Shown: positions 32,286-40,700 of the stretch, piece by piece | Layout: the number at the start of each line of letters is the position of its first letter | Numbering within the stretch: position 1 is the stretch's first letter | Assembly: GCF_028550395.1 (NCBI RefSeq) | Contig: NZ_JAQQKW010000016.1 | Coordinates: 1-44,445, forward strand | Length of the DNA stretch: 44,445 nucleotides | Direction: 5' to 3' | Source of the DNA: Asticcacaulis currens | GTDB lineage: Bacteria; Pseudomonadota; Alphaproteobacteria; Caulobacterales; Caulobacteraceae | Notes under the pieces: generated by a model | Databases searched by the model: none | What the model was told of the DNA's origin: nothing | The model's input: the letters and a program-made list of their open reading frames with translations, nothing else | Made by a program: the position numbers and the translations under genes

Positions 32286-33296
32286 GTGACCCACCCGCGT
32301 GACTGGATCGAAGTGCGGCCTGAAGGCGTATGGTGCCGGCCCGGTGACTTCTTTATCGACCCCATGCAGCCGGTCGAAAGCGCCGTTGTGACGCACGGCC
32401 ACGCCGATCACGCGCGCGCCGGTCACCGGCATGTGTTTGCGACGCCGGAAACGCTCGCTATTATGCGCAGCCGCTATGGCGACAACCATTTCAGCGACGC
32501 CGAACACCCGCTGACCTATGGGCAAAGCGTTGACATCAACGGCGTGCGCCTCAGCCTGCACCCGGCGGGTCATATCCTAGGTTCGGCGCAGGCGCGGCTC
32601 GAATACGACGGAGCCACCATTGTCTTTTCCGGCGATTACAAGCGCCGGGCCGATCCGACCTGCGTGCCGTTTGAGCCGGTGCCGTGCGATGTCTTCGTCA
32701 CCGAGGCAACCTTTGCCCTGCCGGTGTTTCGTCATCCGCCGCTGGAAGACGAGATTGCGCGCCTGTTGGCTTCGCTGCGGCAGTTTCCGGATCGCTGCCA
32801 CCTCGTCGGGGCCTATGCTCTGGGCAAGTGTCAGCGCGTGATCTGCGCCCTGCGCGCGGCGGGCTATCTTGAGACCGTCTATCTGCACGGCGCCATGCAG
32901 CGATTGTGCGAGCTTTATCAATCGCTTGGGGTCGATCTGGGGGCATTGGAGCCGGTGACGGCGGAAAACGCCCGGACTCTGGCGGGGCGGATCGTCCTGT
33001 GCCCGCCTTCGGCGCTCAAGGACCGCTGGTCACGGCGACTGCCGGAGGTGCTGACGGCGGCGGCCTCCGGCTGGATGCGGATACGGGCGCGCGCCAAACA
33101 GAAGGGCGTTGAACTGCCTCTGGTGATTTCCGACCATGCCGACTGGGACGAACTGATCCAGACCCTGACCGATGTCGGCGCGCCGGAGGTGTGGGTGACG
33201 CACGGCCGCGACGACGCGCTGGTGCATCAGGCGACACAGATGGGGCTTAAGGCCCGAGCCCTGCACCTGATCGGTTACGAGGATGACGCAGAATGA
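32286..33296 (+). CDS. Ligase-associated DNA exonuclease (metallo-beta-lactamase fold)
   Basis: A 336-residue beta-CASP-like nuclease. The metal-binding HxHxDH motif is THGHADHA (H37, H39, D41, H42), with later HPAGHILGSAQ, SGDYKRR and SDHADWDEL. It belongs to the group paired with bacterial ATP-dependent ligases and resembles mRNA 3'-end processing factors. The start is GTG at 32286, supported by a GGGGGTGA stretch upstream. Its stop overlaps the ligase start in ATGA. Confidence 0.93.
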   Translation: MTHPRDWIEVRPEGVWCRPGDFFIDPMQPVESAVVTHGHADHARAGHRHVFATPETLAIMRSRYGDNHFSDAEHPLTYGQSVDINGVRLSLHPAGHILGSAQARLEYDGATIVFSGDYKRRADPTCVPFEPVPCDVFVTEATFALPVFRHPPLEDEIARLLASLRQFPDRCHLVGAYALGKCQRVICALRAAGYLETVYLHGAMQRLCELYQSLGVDLGALEPVTAENARTLAGRIVLCPPSALKDRWSRRLPEVLTAAASGWMRIRARAKQKGVELPLVISDHADWDELIQTLTDVGAPEVWVTHGRDDALVHQATQMGLKARALHLIGYEDDAE

Positions 33297-34870
33297 AAGC
33301 ATTTTCCCGTCTGCTGGAAAGCCTCTATTACGAGCCCTCGACGCTCGGCAAGACGCGGCTGCTGCTCGACTATCTGCGCACCACGCCCGATCCCGACCGC
33401 GGCTATGCGGTGGCGATCATCGCGGGAGACCTGTCCCTGCCCAATTTCCGGCGCGCAATGGTGCTGGAGCTGATCCGCGCCCGCGTCGATTCAACGCTTC
33501 TGGCCCTCAGCCACGACTATGTCGGCGAACTGTCGGAAACCGTCGCCCATCTGTGGCCCGCGCCGCAAGCCGAACAGAGCGACCTGCCGCGGCTGCATGA
33601 AGTGGTTGAGGCCTTGCGCCATACGCCCAAAGCGCAGTTGCCTGACTATGTGGCGGGGTTGCTCGATCGCATGACCTCGCCCGAACGCTGGGCCCTGCTC
33701 AAGATCGGGGCCGGGGCCCTGCGCATCGGCGTGTCGGCGCGCCTGCTTAAACAGGTACTGGCGAAATTCGGCGATCAGCCTGTCGAGCGCATCGAGAGCC
33801 TGTGGCACGGCATAGACCCACCCTATCTCCCCCTGTTTGACTGGCTGGAAGGGCGGGGGCCGGAACCGGTCGTCACCGAGCGCCTGACCTTTACGCCGGT
33901 CATGCTGGCCCATCCGCTGGAGGCCAGAGACCACGCCCTGATCATGCCCGACACCTATGCCGCCGAATGGAAGTATGACGGCATCCGCGTGCAGGTCGTG
34001 CATTCGGGTATCGGTCGTGCCCTGTTTACGCGGACAGGTGACGATATTTCCGGCTCATTTCCGGACGTTCTGGCGCATCTGAATTTTCATGCGGTGCTGG
34101 ATGGCGAACTGCTGGTGCAGCGCGGCGAAAAGACGGGGACGTTCAACGATCTGCAACAGCGGCTGGGGCGCAAGGCCCCTTCGGCAAAATATATGGCCGA
34201 CTATCCGGCGGCGATTGTCGCCTATGACGTGCTGTTTCTGGAGGGTGAGGATGTGCGCGCCTGCTCCTATGACCAGCGCCGCGCCCTGTTGCAGGCCGCG
34301 CTGGAGCGTCATCGGCCCGAAGGCATCCGTTTGTCGCCGCAACTGCCCTATGGCGATTTTGCCGAACTGGAGGCCTTGCGCGCCAGCGTCGATAACGCCT
34401 CGGTCATCGAGGGCCTGATGCTGAAACGCCGCGACAGCGCCTATGTCGCTGGTCGGCCGACCGGACCGTGGTACAAGTGGAAGATCAACCCCAAGCTGGT
34501 CGATGCGGTGCTGATGTACGCGCAGCGCGGATCGGGCAAGCGGTCGAGCTTCTATTCGGACTTTACCTTCGGCCTGTGGGCGGGCAATCAACTCCTGCCC
34601 GTCGGCAAGGCCTATTTCGGCTTTACCGACGCCGAGTTGAAAGACCTCGACAAATGGGTGCGCCACAACACGCTGAACAGTTTCGGGCCGGTGCGCGAGG
34701 TGAAAAAAGAACTGGTGTTCGAGGTGGCCTTCGATGCGGTCAATCCTTCCAAACGCCACAAGTCCGGCTACGCCCTGCGCTTTCCGCGCATCAACCGCAT
34801 CCGTTGGGACAAGCATGCACAGGAGGCCGATAGGCTGGACGCGCTGGAGGCCCTCGTTGCGGTGAGATGA
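33293..34870 (+). CDS. ATP-dependent DNA ligase of the ligase-associated repair set
   Basis: A 525-residue ligase: N-terminal DNA-binding domain (about 1-200), adenylation domain with K227 in E-W-K-Y-D-G-I-R (motif I), downstream FNDLQQRLGRK, and EGLMLKRRDSAYVAGR with GPWYKWK (motifs IV-V), then an OB fold ending in LRFPRINRIRWDK (motif VI region). It is distinct from LigD in this window. With the exonuclease, helicase and phosphoesterase it completes the four-gene set found in many proteobacteria. It starts inside the exonuclease stop codon. Confidence 0.95.
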   Translation: MKAFSRLLESLYYEPSTLGKTRLLLDYLRTTPDPDRGYAVAIIAGDLSLPNFRRAMVLELIRARVDSTLLALSHDYVGELSETVAHLWPAPQAEQSDLPRLHEVVEALRHTPKAQLPDYVAGLLDRMTSPERWALLKIGAGALRIGVSARLLKQVLAKFGDQPVERIESLWHGIDPPYLPLFDWLEGRGPEPVVTERLTFTPVMLAHPLEARDHALIMPDTYAAEWKYDGIRVQVVHSGIGRALFTRTGDDISGSFPDVLAHLNFHAVLDGELLVQRGEKTGTFNDLQQRLGRKAPSAKYMADYPAAIVAYDVLFLEGEDVRACSYDQRRALLQAALERHRPEGIRLSPQLPYGDFAELEALRASVDNASVIEGLMLKRRDSAYVAGRPTGPWYKWKINPKLVDAVLMYAQRGSGKRSSFYSDFTFGLWAGNQLLPVGKAYFGFTDAELKDLDKWVRHNTLNSFGPVREVKKELVFEVAFDAVNPSKRHKSGYALRFPRINRIRWDKHAQEADRLDALEALVAVR

Positions 34871-34926
34871 GTCTTGTCGAAAGTTTCATTTGATGAGACT
34901 GTCTGTTGCAAATCAGAGGGGGCAAC

Positions 34927-35856
34927 ATGGCCGGAATTGATCTTTACGCGCCGCGTCCGGCAAAGGCGCGCCGTACCTGGACGTGGGCGGCGATTGTGCT
35001 CACGATCGTCTTCATCATTCTGGGGCAGATCCCCGTCGTGATAGCGATGACGTGGTTGAAGATGCCTTTGGAGACGGGGATCGACTGGCGCGCCGACGCG
35101 CTGATGCTGGTGTTCTTTGCGCCGATAGCCCTGATCTTTTTCCTCTGGACCTTTGTGTTCGAGCGGCGAGGGATAGCCGCGCTCGGCTTCAACCGGGATG
35201 GTCTGAAACGCTATCTGAGGGGGCTGGTTATCGGCTTCGGCTTTGCCGCTGCGGCCATTGCCGGTATCTGGCTGGCCGGAGGCTATACCGTCGAAAGTCT
35301 CGGCGCGTGGGGCAAGCCCGGCCTGATGACCTTCGTTCCCATCGCCGCCGTGTTTATCGGCTTTATGGTGCAGGGCGCGACCGAAGAAGTCGCCATGCGG
35401 GGCTATCTGATGCAGGTCGTGGCGTCGCGTCACGGCATCTACTGGGGCATAGGCGTGAGTATGCTGGTCTTCTCGCTGCTGCACGCCGCCAATATCCCGC
35501 CGTCGAAGGAACTGCTGCTGGGTCTGACCAATATCGTTCTGGTGGGTATCTTTTTCAGCCTCTACGCCATTCAGGAACGCTCGCTTTGGGGCGTCTGTGC
35601 GTGGCATAGCGCATGGAATTTCCTGCTGGGGGCCGGGTTCGGCGTCGAAGTCAGCGGTCAAAACCTTGATGTCCTGCCGCTCGTCACCGATCTCAAATCG
35701 ACAGGCGCTGCCTGGTGGATCACGGGTGGCAAGTTCGGCCCGGAAGGCAGCGTCATAACATCGCTCGTGCTGATCCTCGGTATCGTCTATCTGGTACGCA
35801 AGGGGGCCCTGAAGCCTCAGCCCTTCGCGGCCGAAATGGCTCAGACCGCCGCCTGA
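34927..35856 (+). CDS. CPBP-family intramembrane glutamic protease
   Basis: A 309-residue polytopic protein with about eight spans. The catalytic motifs of the CPBP (Rce1-like) family are E153-E154-VAM-R158, F182-SLL-H186 and H227-SAW-N231. Such proteins cut prenylated or small membrane peptides, but substrates in this lineage are unknown. The ATG at 34927 is preceded by GAGGGGG. It follows the ligase by 56 bases and converges on an unrecognised gene 2 bases beyond its stop. Confidence 0.88.
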   Translation: MAGIDLYAPRPAKARRTWTWAAIVLTIVFIILGQIPVVIAMTWLKMPLETGIDWRADALMLVFFAPIALIFFLWTFVFERRGIAALGFNRDGLKRYLRGLVIGFGFAAAAIAGIWLAGGYTVESLGAWGKPGLMTFVPIAAVFIGFMVQGATEEVAMRGYLMQVVASRHGIYWGIGVSMLVFSLLHAANIPPSKELLLGLTNIVLVGIFFSLYAIQERSLWGVCAWHSAWNFLLGAGFGVEVSGQNLDVLPLVTDLKSTGAAWWITGGKFGPEGSVITSLVLILGIVYLVRKGALKPQPFAAEMAQTAA

Positions 35857-35858
35857 TC

Positions 35859-36347
35859 TCAATCCAGAAGGATATCGCCCGACAGAGCCGAGGGACGCAG
35901 CTTCTCCCCGTTGTCGGCTGGCGCGTTGGTGATCTGAGCCAGATAGGCATGACGGTCCGCAGCAGTGAGCCAGTTGAAGGCGTGCGGATAGCTGGTGAAC
36001 CGGCAAAGGGTTTCATTCGGAAAGCCGGGCAGGGGACTCGCTTCGTGCCAGCGATCGCATCTGTGTGGCGAAACCAGCGCCACATGGGCATAGCTGGCAT
36101 GGCGCCCCCGCAGCGTTTGCCAACGTTTGGCCACCGTGGCAACGTGTTCCGCGCTGAAATGGCCTTCATAGCGCCGCACATCCACCAGACGGTGATAAAG
36201 CCACGGCTGTTCGACGCGCGAGAGAGACGTAAAAAACTGTTCGATAAGATCTTCTGCCGCCACCCGACCGATTGGACGCAGGATCATCACGCGCAAATCG
36301 CTGCGCGCCATGAAGATCAGCCGTTCCCTTTCCGTGGACTGCGCCAT
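35859..36347 (-). CDS. Unrecognised soluble protein, about 162 aa
   Basis: I do not recognise this gene with certainty. The ATG at 36347 has a strong GGAGGATAGA before it. The middle (LYHRLVDVRRYEGHFSAEHVATVAKRW, then HVALVSPH) and the end FTSYPHAFNWLTA resemble SpoIIAA/STAS-like alpha/beta proteins, in which a strand with an acidic residue is followed by a helix, but this is a fold guess only. It has no signal peptide or membrane span. Confidence 0.75.
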   Translation of the reverse strand: MAQSTERERLIFMARSDLRVMILRPIGRVAAEDLIEQFFTSLSRVEQPWLYHRLVDVRRYEGHFSAEHVATVAKRWQTLRGRHASYAHVALVSPHRCDRWHEASPLPGFPNETLCRFTSYPHAFNWLTAADRHAYLAQITNAPADNGEKLRPSALSGDILLD

Positions 36348-36584
36348 TCTATCCTCCGCCGGTTGGTATAACATGAAAATAGTTATCAAATCACAACCGA
36401 TAGTGGCGTCACGCTCCGGTTATCGCCGGTGTCGGTGGCCCGCCGTGCGCGCAAACATCTGTGTATAAATGCCGCAGAGCGCTTTTTAGACCGCTCTCCC
36501 TTTTCGTATGGACTTAAGCCTGCCAAAATGGCGTGCTTCGCTGCCCACGATTCGTGAACGCGCAACTACAGGATTTTTGAGGTC

Positions 36585-37385
36585 ATGGTGGAAGACAACG
36601 AACGCGGCACCTACACGCCGCCGACCGAGGATCATCTGAGCTACGACAATCGTCGGCCCGCACCCAAGCGGGATCAGACCCCGATCACCCTGATCGCGTC
36701 GTTTATCGTGCTGGTCGTTCTACTGCTGGCGGTCGTGCTGTTCTATAATTCGGGCCTCAATACCCGCAAGGTGACCGATGTGGGCGACCCGCTCACGGCC
36801 TATAAGGATGGCAATATCGAAGAGGCCAAGCCGCTGAGCGACGAAGATCTGCTCGACCCGGCGGTCAATCAGGAGGCTCATGCCTCTGCCACTGCGCCGG
36901 TCTTCGCCAATGATACCGAGGCCCCGCAGGCGCGTGACGCGGCCTCTGCGGTGGCACCGTCGCCGGCCACCGCCAACGAAAACCTGCTGCCGCCTGCCCA
37001 GACCAGTCAGGTCACCGCCCCGCCGGCCGCACAGCCAGCCCCGGTGGCCAAGCCAACGCAACCGGCACCCGTGGCCGCGAAGCCCGCCGAACCGGTCAAG
37101 ACCGCCGAGGCCAAGCCTGAACCGAAGCCCGCTGCGACCGCTTCCGGCGGCGCATCGGTGCAGATCGGCGCCTTCTCGTCGCAGGCCATTGCCGACCGTG
37201 AATTTTCCGCGCTCGCCTCCTCCTACGGCCTGTTCGTCGGCGGGACGCGCAAGGTGGTCGAAAAGGTCGATCGCGACGGATCGACTTTTTACAGAACCTC
37301 CTTTAGCGGCTTTGCCTCCAAGGATAAGGCGCAGCAGTTCTGCAATGCGCTGAAATCGGCTGGCAAGACCTGTTTCGTGAAGTAA
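36585..37385 (+). CDS. SPOR-domain membrane protein
   Basis: A 266-residue bitopic protein: cytoplasmic N-terminus (about 1-33), one membrane span (TLIASFIVLVVLLLAVVLFY), a long periplasmic Pro/Ala/Lys-rich linker (about 95-185) and a C-terminal SPOR domain (SVQIGAFSSQAIADREFSAL to AGKTCFVK). SPOR domains bind denuded septal peptidoglycan, so it probably acts at the division site. It lies 14 bases before nagZ, which fits a cell-wall role. GAGG precedes the ATG. Confidence 0.92.
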   Translation: MVEDNERGTYTPPTEDHLSYDNRRPAPKRDQTPITLIASFIVLVVLLLAVVLFYNSGLNTRKVTDVGDPLTAYKDGNIEEAKPLSDEDLLDPAVNQEAHASATAPVFANDTEAPQARDAASAVAPSPATANENLLPPAQTSQVTAPPAAQPAPVAKPTQPAPVAAKPAEPVKTAEAKPEPKPAATASGGASVQIGAFSSQAIADREFSALASSYGLFVGGTRKVVEKVDRDGSTFYRTSFSGFASKDKAQQFCNALKSAGKTCFVK

Positions 37386-37399
37386 GAGTCCGGTAAAAC

Positions 37400-38491
37400 A
37401 TGCTGAATATCAAACAGAAAGCCAAGGTTTCCGCCGCCATTTATGGCTGCGCCGGGCTTGAGCTGACCGCCGCTGAACAGGCATTTTTTGCCGCCAAAAA
37501 GCCGCTGGGCTTCATCCTGTTCAAGCGCAATATCGACCAGCCGGAGCAGGTCCGCGCCCTGATCAATGCGCTGAAAGCCGCCGCCGGGCACCCCGACGTG
37601 CTGATCCTTGTGGATCAGGAAGGCGGCCGCGTGCAGCGTTTCAAAGCCCCGCACTGGCCGTCCTATCCACCCGCCGCCGCTTATGAGGCCGTGGCCAATT
37701 CGCCGTTCGAGCAGCGCGAGTATGTGCGCCTTGGCGCGCAACTGATGGCGCACGATCTGCGCGCGCTGGGCGTCAATGTCGATTGTGCGCCAGTGCTGGA
37801 TGTGCCGCAGGCCGGTACCCACGATGTGGTCGGTGACCGCGCCTACGGTCTGACCGCCGAAACCGTCGCCGTCATGGGGCGTGCCGCCGCCGAGGGCTTA
37901 CTGTCGGGTGGCGTCCTGCCGGTTATCAAGCACGCCCCCGGTCATGGCCGCGCTCAGGTCGATTCGCATCATGAGTTGCCGGTCGTAAAGGCGCGCCGTG
38001 AGGAACTGGACAAGGTTGATTTCCTGCCCTTTGCCGTCAATGCCGATATGCCTTTGGCCATGACAGCGCACGTCGTTTACACGGCGCTCGACCGTCGCAA
38101 CCCGGCCACCACCTCCAAAAAGGTGATCAGGCTGATCCGCGAAGATATCGGCTTCGACGGCCTGCTGCTCAGCGACGACATCTGTATGGGTGCGCTCAAC
38201 GGGCTGGTCGCGGCCCGTGCCCGCGCGGCATTGCGCGCCGGGTGCGACATCGTCCTGCATTGCAGCGGCGACCTTGAGGAAATGAAGGCTGTGTCGGTCT
38301 TTGTGCCGGTGATAAGGGGCAAGGTTCAGGTGCGTCTGGACCGCGCTCTGGCGCGCCTGAAGCACAAGGTCGAGCCGCTGAACGTCGAAGAGGCGCGTGG
38401 TCGCCTTCAGGTGTTGCTGCACCGTCCGGTCACCGTGCGCGAAGAGTACGAGGATTTCGTCGATCCGACCGCCTATCAGGAGGTTTACTAA
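37400..38491 (+). CDS. nagZ: Beta-N-acetylhexosaminidase NagZ, GH3
   Basis: A 363-residue cytoplasmic enzyme that removes N-acetylglucosamine from anhydro-muropeptides during cell-wall recycling. The family signature is KHAPGHGRAQVDSHHELP and the nucleophile lies in LLLSDDICMGAL; VDQEGGRVQRF is also typical. There is no signal peptide. Its own product pool controls beta-lactamase induction in other bacteria; no ampR or ampC gene is here. The end of the gene carries the Shine-Dalgarno (AGGAGG) of scpA. Confidence 0.95.
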   Translation: MLNIKQKAKVSAAIYGCAGLELTAAEQAFFAAKKPLGFILFKRNIDQPEQVRALINALKAAAGHPDVLILVDQEGGRVQRFKAPHWPSYPPAAAYEAVANSPFEQREYVRLGAQLMAHDLRALGVNVDCAPVLDVPQAGTHDVVGDRAYGLTAETVAVMGRAAAEGLLSGGVLPVIKHAPGHGRAQVDSHHELPVVKARREELDKVDFLPFAVNADMPLAMTAHVVYTALDRRNPATTSKKVIRLIREDIGFDGLLLSDDICMGALNGLVAARARAALRAGCDIVLHCSGDLEEMKAVSVFVPVIRGKVQVRLDRALARLKHKVEPLNVEEARGRLQVLLHRPVTVREEYEDFVDPTAYQEVY

Positions 38492-38494
38492 GCC

Positions 38495-39352
38495 GTGAAC
38501 GGGCGCGGGGGCGCTTTGCCGGGGCTTGAAAACGAGGTGTTTCAGCACCGCCTCGATTTCACCGCCGATGCCGCGCCCGCGCCGGAGATCGAGGCCGACG
38601 ACGCCCTTCTGCTCGATCTCGATGGCTACGAAGGCCCTCTGCACGTGCTGCTGGAACTGGCGCGACAGCAGAAGGTTGATCTTCTGAAAATCTCGATCAC
38701 GCGGCTGGCCGAGCAGTATCTGGCCTTTATCCAGCAGGCACGACGTCTGCGTTTTTCGCTGGCCGCCGACTATCTGGTGATGGCCTCGTGGCTGGCCTAT
38801 CTCAAATCGCGTCTGCTGCTGCCGGTGCCGGAGCGTAAGAAAAGCGATGAGCCGGAACCGGAAGAACTGGCGGCAGCGCTGGCCTTTCGTCTCAAAAAGC
38901 TGGAGGCCATCCGCAAGGCGGTGGACGCCATCACCTCGCGCCCTCAGCTCAAACGCGACGTGTTTGCGCGCGGTGATCCGCAGGCCACGGTCATCCTGGC
39001 ATCGTCGCGGCTGGATGTGTCGCTGTTCGACCTGATGGGGGCCTACGTCACCCAGAGGCAGCGCGAAATCGCCCGCCATTACGACCCAACCATGCGCGTA
39101 GAGGCCTTCCCGCTGGAGGATGCCCGCGACCATCTGCGCGATGTGCTGCCGCAGTTATCGGACTGGACGCCGCTCGATGAGATCGCGCCGCAGCCGGTGG
39201 GCGAGGGCGGTCCGCGCCGTGCCTCCTACGTCGCCTCGACCCTGTCGGCCGGGCTGGAACTGACGAAAGAAGGCCTGATGCAGGTGCAGCAACTGGGCAC
39301 GTTCGACACGCTTTACCTTCGCCGCCGCCCGCCGCTGATGGAGGGACGATGA
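38495..39352 (+). CDS. scpA: Chromosome condensation/segregation protein ScpA
   Basis: A 285-residue kleisin subunit of the SMC-ScpAB complex. After a less conserved N-terminus the kleisin core begins LDLDGYEGPLHVLLELARQQKVDLLKISI, with ADYLVMASWLAYLKSRLLLP; a C-terminal winged helix closes the SMC head. The start is GTG at 38495, with AGGAGG inside the nagZ end. It overlaps scpB by ATGA. Confidence 0.95.
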   Translation: MNGRGGALPGLENEVFQHRLDFTADAAPAPEIEADDALLLDLDGYEGPLHVLLELARQQKVDLLKISITRLAEQYLAFIQQARRLRFSLAADYLVMASWLAYLKSRLLLPVPERKKSDEPEPEELAAALAFRLKKLEAIRKAVDAITSRPQLKRDVFARGDPQATVILASSRLDVSLFDLMGAYVTQRQREIARHYDPTMRVEAFPLEDARDHLRDVLPQLSDWTPLDEIAPQPVGEGGPRRASYVASTLSAGLELTKEGLMQVQQLGTFDTLYLRRRPPLMEGR

Positions 39353-40020
39353 CCCCCGACCTGACTGCCAAACTCGATATCGAACGCGCCATTGAGGCGC
39401 TGTTGTTTGCCGCCGCCGCCCCTTTGTCGGCGGCCGATCTGGCGCGCCGGCTGCCGGAGGGGGCGGATGTGGGCAAGGCTTTGGCGGCGCTCAAAAGCCG
39501 TTACGCTGACCGGGGCGTTACCCTAGACGTCGTGGCTGACAAATGGCAGTTTCGCACCGCGCCCGATCTCGGCTACCTGATGGTCGAAGAACGCGAAGAC
39601 CCGCGCCGTCTGTCGAAGGCGGCTTTGGAGACTCTGGCTATCATCGCTTACCACCAGCCGGTCACGCGGGCGGAGATCGAGACGATTCGCGGCGTCGGCC
39701 TGTCGCGCGGCACTCTGGATGTGCTGCATGAGATGAACCTGATCCGCCTGCGTGGCCGCCGGCGTTCACCGGGCCGTCCGGTCACCTATGGCACGACCGA
39801 GCATTTTCTCGAGGTGTTTTCCCTGCCCAGCCTGCACGATCTGCCCGGCGCGGCGGATATGCGCGCGGCGGGTCTGCTCGATCTCAATGTCCCGGCTGAT
39901 TTTGTCATCCCCGAACCTGGCGGCGCGCGTGAGGTCGAAGACCCCATCGGCCTTGAGGAGATGGAACAGGTCGAATTTGCACAGGATTTCTTCGAAAGCG
40001 CCGAGGGCGAAGCGCATTAG
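39349..40020 (+). CDS. scpB: Chromosome condensation/segregation protein ScpB
   Basis: A 223-residue SMC partner with two winged helices: IERAIEALLFAAAAPLS and KWQFRTAPDLGYLM, then LSKAALETLAIIAYHQPVTRAEIETIRGV and YGTTEHFLEVFSL. The acidic C-terminus (residues about 190-223) is lineage-specific. Translation couples to scpA through ATGA. Its TAG stop is the first three bases of the inverted-repeat element at 40018, so the last codon before it (His) may mark the original gene end changed by insertion. Confidence 0.95.
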   Translation: MTPDLTAKLDIERAIEALLFAAAAPLSAADLARRLPEGADVGKALAALKSRYADRGVTLDVVADKWQFRTAPDLGYLMVEEREDPRRLSKAALETLAIIAYHQPVTRAEIETIRGVGLSRGTLDVLHEMNLIRLRGRRRSPGRPVTYGTTEHFLEVFSLPSLHDLPGAADMRAAGLLDLNVPADFVIPEPGGAREVEDPIGLEEMEQVEFAQDFFESAEGEAH

Positions 40021-40286
40021 GGTCCAAACCCAATCAGGATTTGCGGCGTGATATGAGCGCAGATCGTTCCGTTTCAGGAGGCAAATCACAGGAAGGGTGA
40101 CCCCTTTCAAGATTTTGCGACGCCAAACGGGGCGATCTGCGCCATACCCCTTCGGGGCGCGGTGACTTTTGCGCCCGGAGGCGTCGGTTGTCGGTTGTGG
40201 AGGTCACTCCACGGCGCGCCAATCTCCTGTCCGGACACAAAAGTCACGTCGCGTAACGTCCGAAACCTGATTGGGTTTGGACCCTA
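40018..40286. repeat. 269-base structured inverted-repeat element (MITE-like or RNA)
   Basis: Perfect 21-bp terminal inverted repeats (40018-40038 and 40266-40286; core GGGTCCAAACCCAATCAGG) bound the element, with TA at both outer ends. Inside, an 18-bp arm (40057-40074 with 40125-40142, two G-T pairs) encloses a smaller hairpin. CCCCTTCGGGG at 40147-40157 contains a UUCG loop. GTGACTTTTG/CAAAAGTCAC (40162-40171, 40238-40247) encloses CCGGA/TCCGG and GTGGAG-gtca-CTCCAC. No protein is encoded. The whole unit folds as a closed stem with side arms. It could be a non-autonomous transposable element, a structured RNA gene, or both. Confidence 0.85.
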
Positions 40287-40313
40287 GTCCAGCAAAAAGG
40301 GCTTATTTTCGCT

Positions 40314-40342
40314 TTGATGTACGCCGACAATACGCCTATAAG
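40314..40342 (+). promoter_or_regulatory. Sigma-70-like promoter of tatA
   Basis: TTGATG at 40314-40319 and TATAAG at 40337-40342 are separated by exactly 17 bases. The site lies just right of the inverted-repeat element and 66 bases upstream of the tatA ATG. Confidence 0.5.
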
Positions 40343-40407
40343 AGAGTAATACTTGTATCCCGAAGATGCGCCGTCGAAAGACAGCGCCGCGCGTATGGAG
40401 ATCTGAC

Positions 40408-40614
40408 ATGGGTAGCATGAGCATCTGGCACTGGGCCATCGTCGCGGTTGTCGCGCTGCTGCTGTTCGGCGGCCGTGGCAAGCTGTCGGGCCTGATGGGC
40501 GATGCCGCCAAGGGCATCAAGGCGTTCAAGGACGGCCTCAAGGACGAAGACGTCAAGAAGGACGAGCCGAAGGCCGACACGGCCAAGACCGTCACCGATA
40601 AAGACGCGGCCTGA
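40408..40614 (+). CDS. tatA: Twin-arginine translocase subunit TatA
   Basis: A 68-residue protein: short periplasmic N-terminus, membrane span ([15 protein letters not shown]), the FGG hinge ([13 protein letters not shown]), an amphipathic helix ([12 protein letters not shown]) and a charged tail. TatA oligomers form the transport pathway for folded proteins. GGAG before the ATG at 40408 supports that start over the ATG at 40417. The Tat signal on the GH2 enzyme at 690-3170 makes it a probable client. Confidence 0.95.
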   Translation: MGSMSIWHWAIVAVVALLLFGGRGKLSGLMGDAAKGIKAFKDGLKDEDVKKDEPKADTAKTVTDKDAA

Positions 40615-40638
40615 GCCTTTTTCGCTGGTTTCTGCGTG

Positions 40639-40672
40639 ACCGCCTCTCATTGAAAAGGGGCGGTTGCTTTTT
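40639..40672 (+). terminator. Possible terminator between tatA and tatB
   Basis: ACCGCC (40639-40644) pairs with GGCGGT (40659-40664) and is followed by TGCTTTTT. The stem is only six base pairs, so partial termination is more likely than a full stop. Confidence 0.5.
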
Positions 40673-40700
40673 CATGTTCTGACCCTAAGGCGTAATTTGA

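Noticed and set aside
37898-39133. 411-codon minus-strand frame across nagZ and scpA
   Set aside because: It spans two well-identified plus-strand genes and has no recognisable domain.
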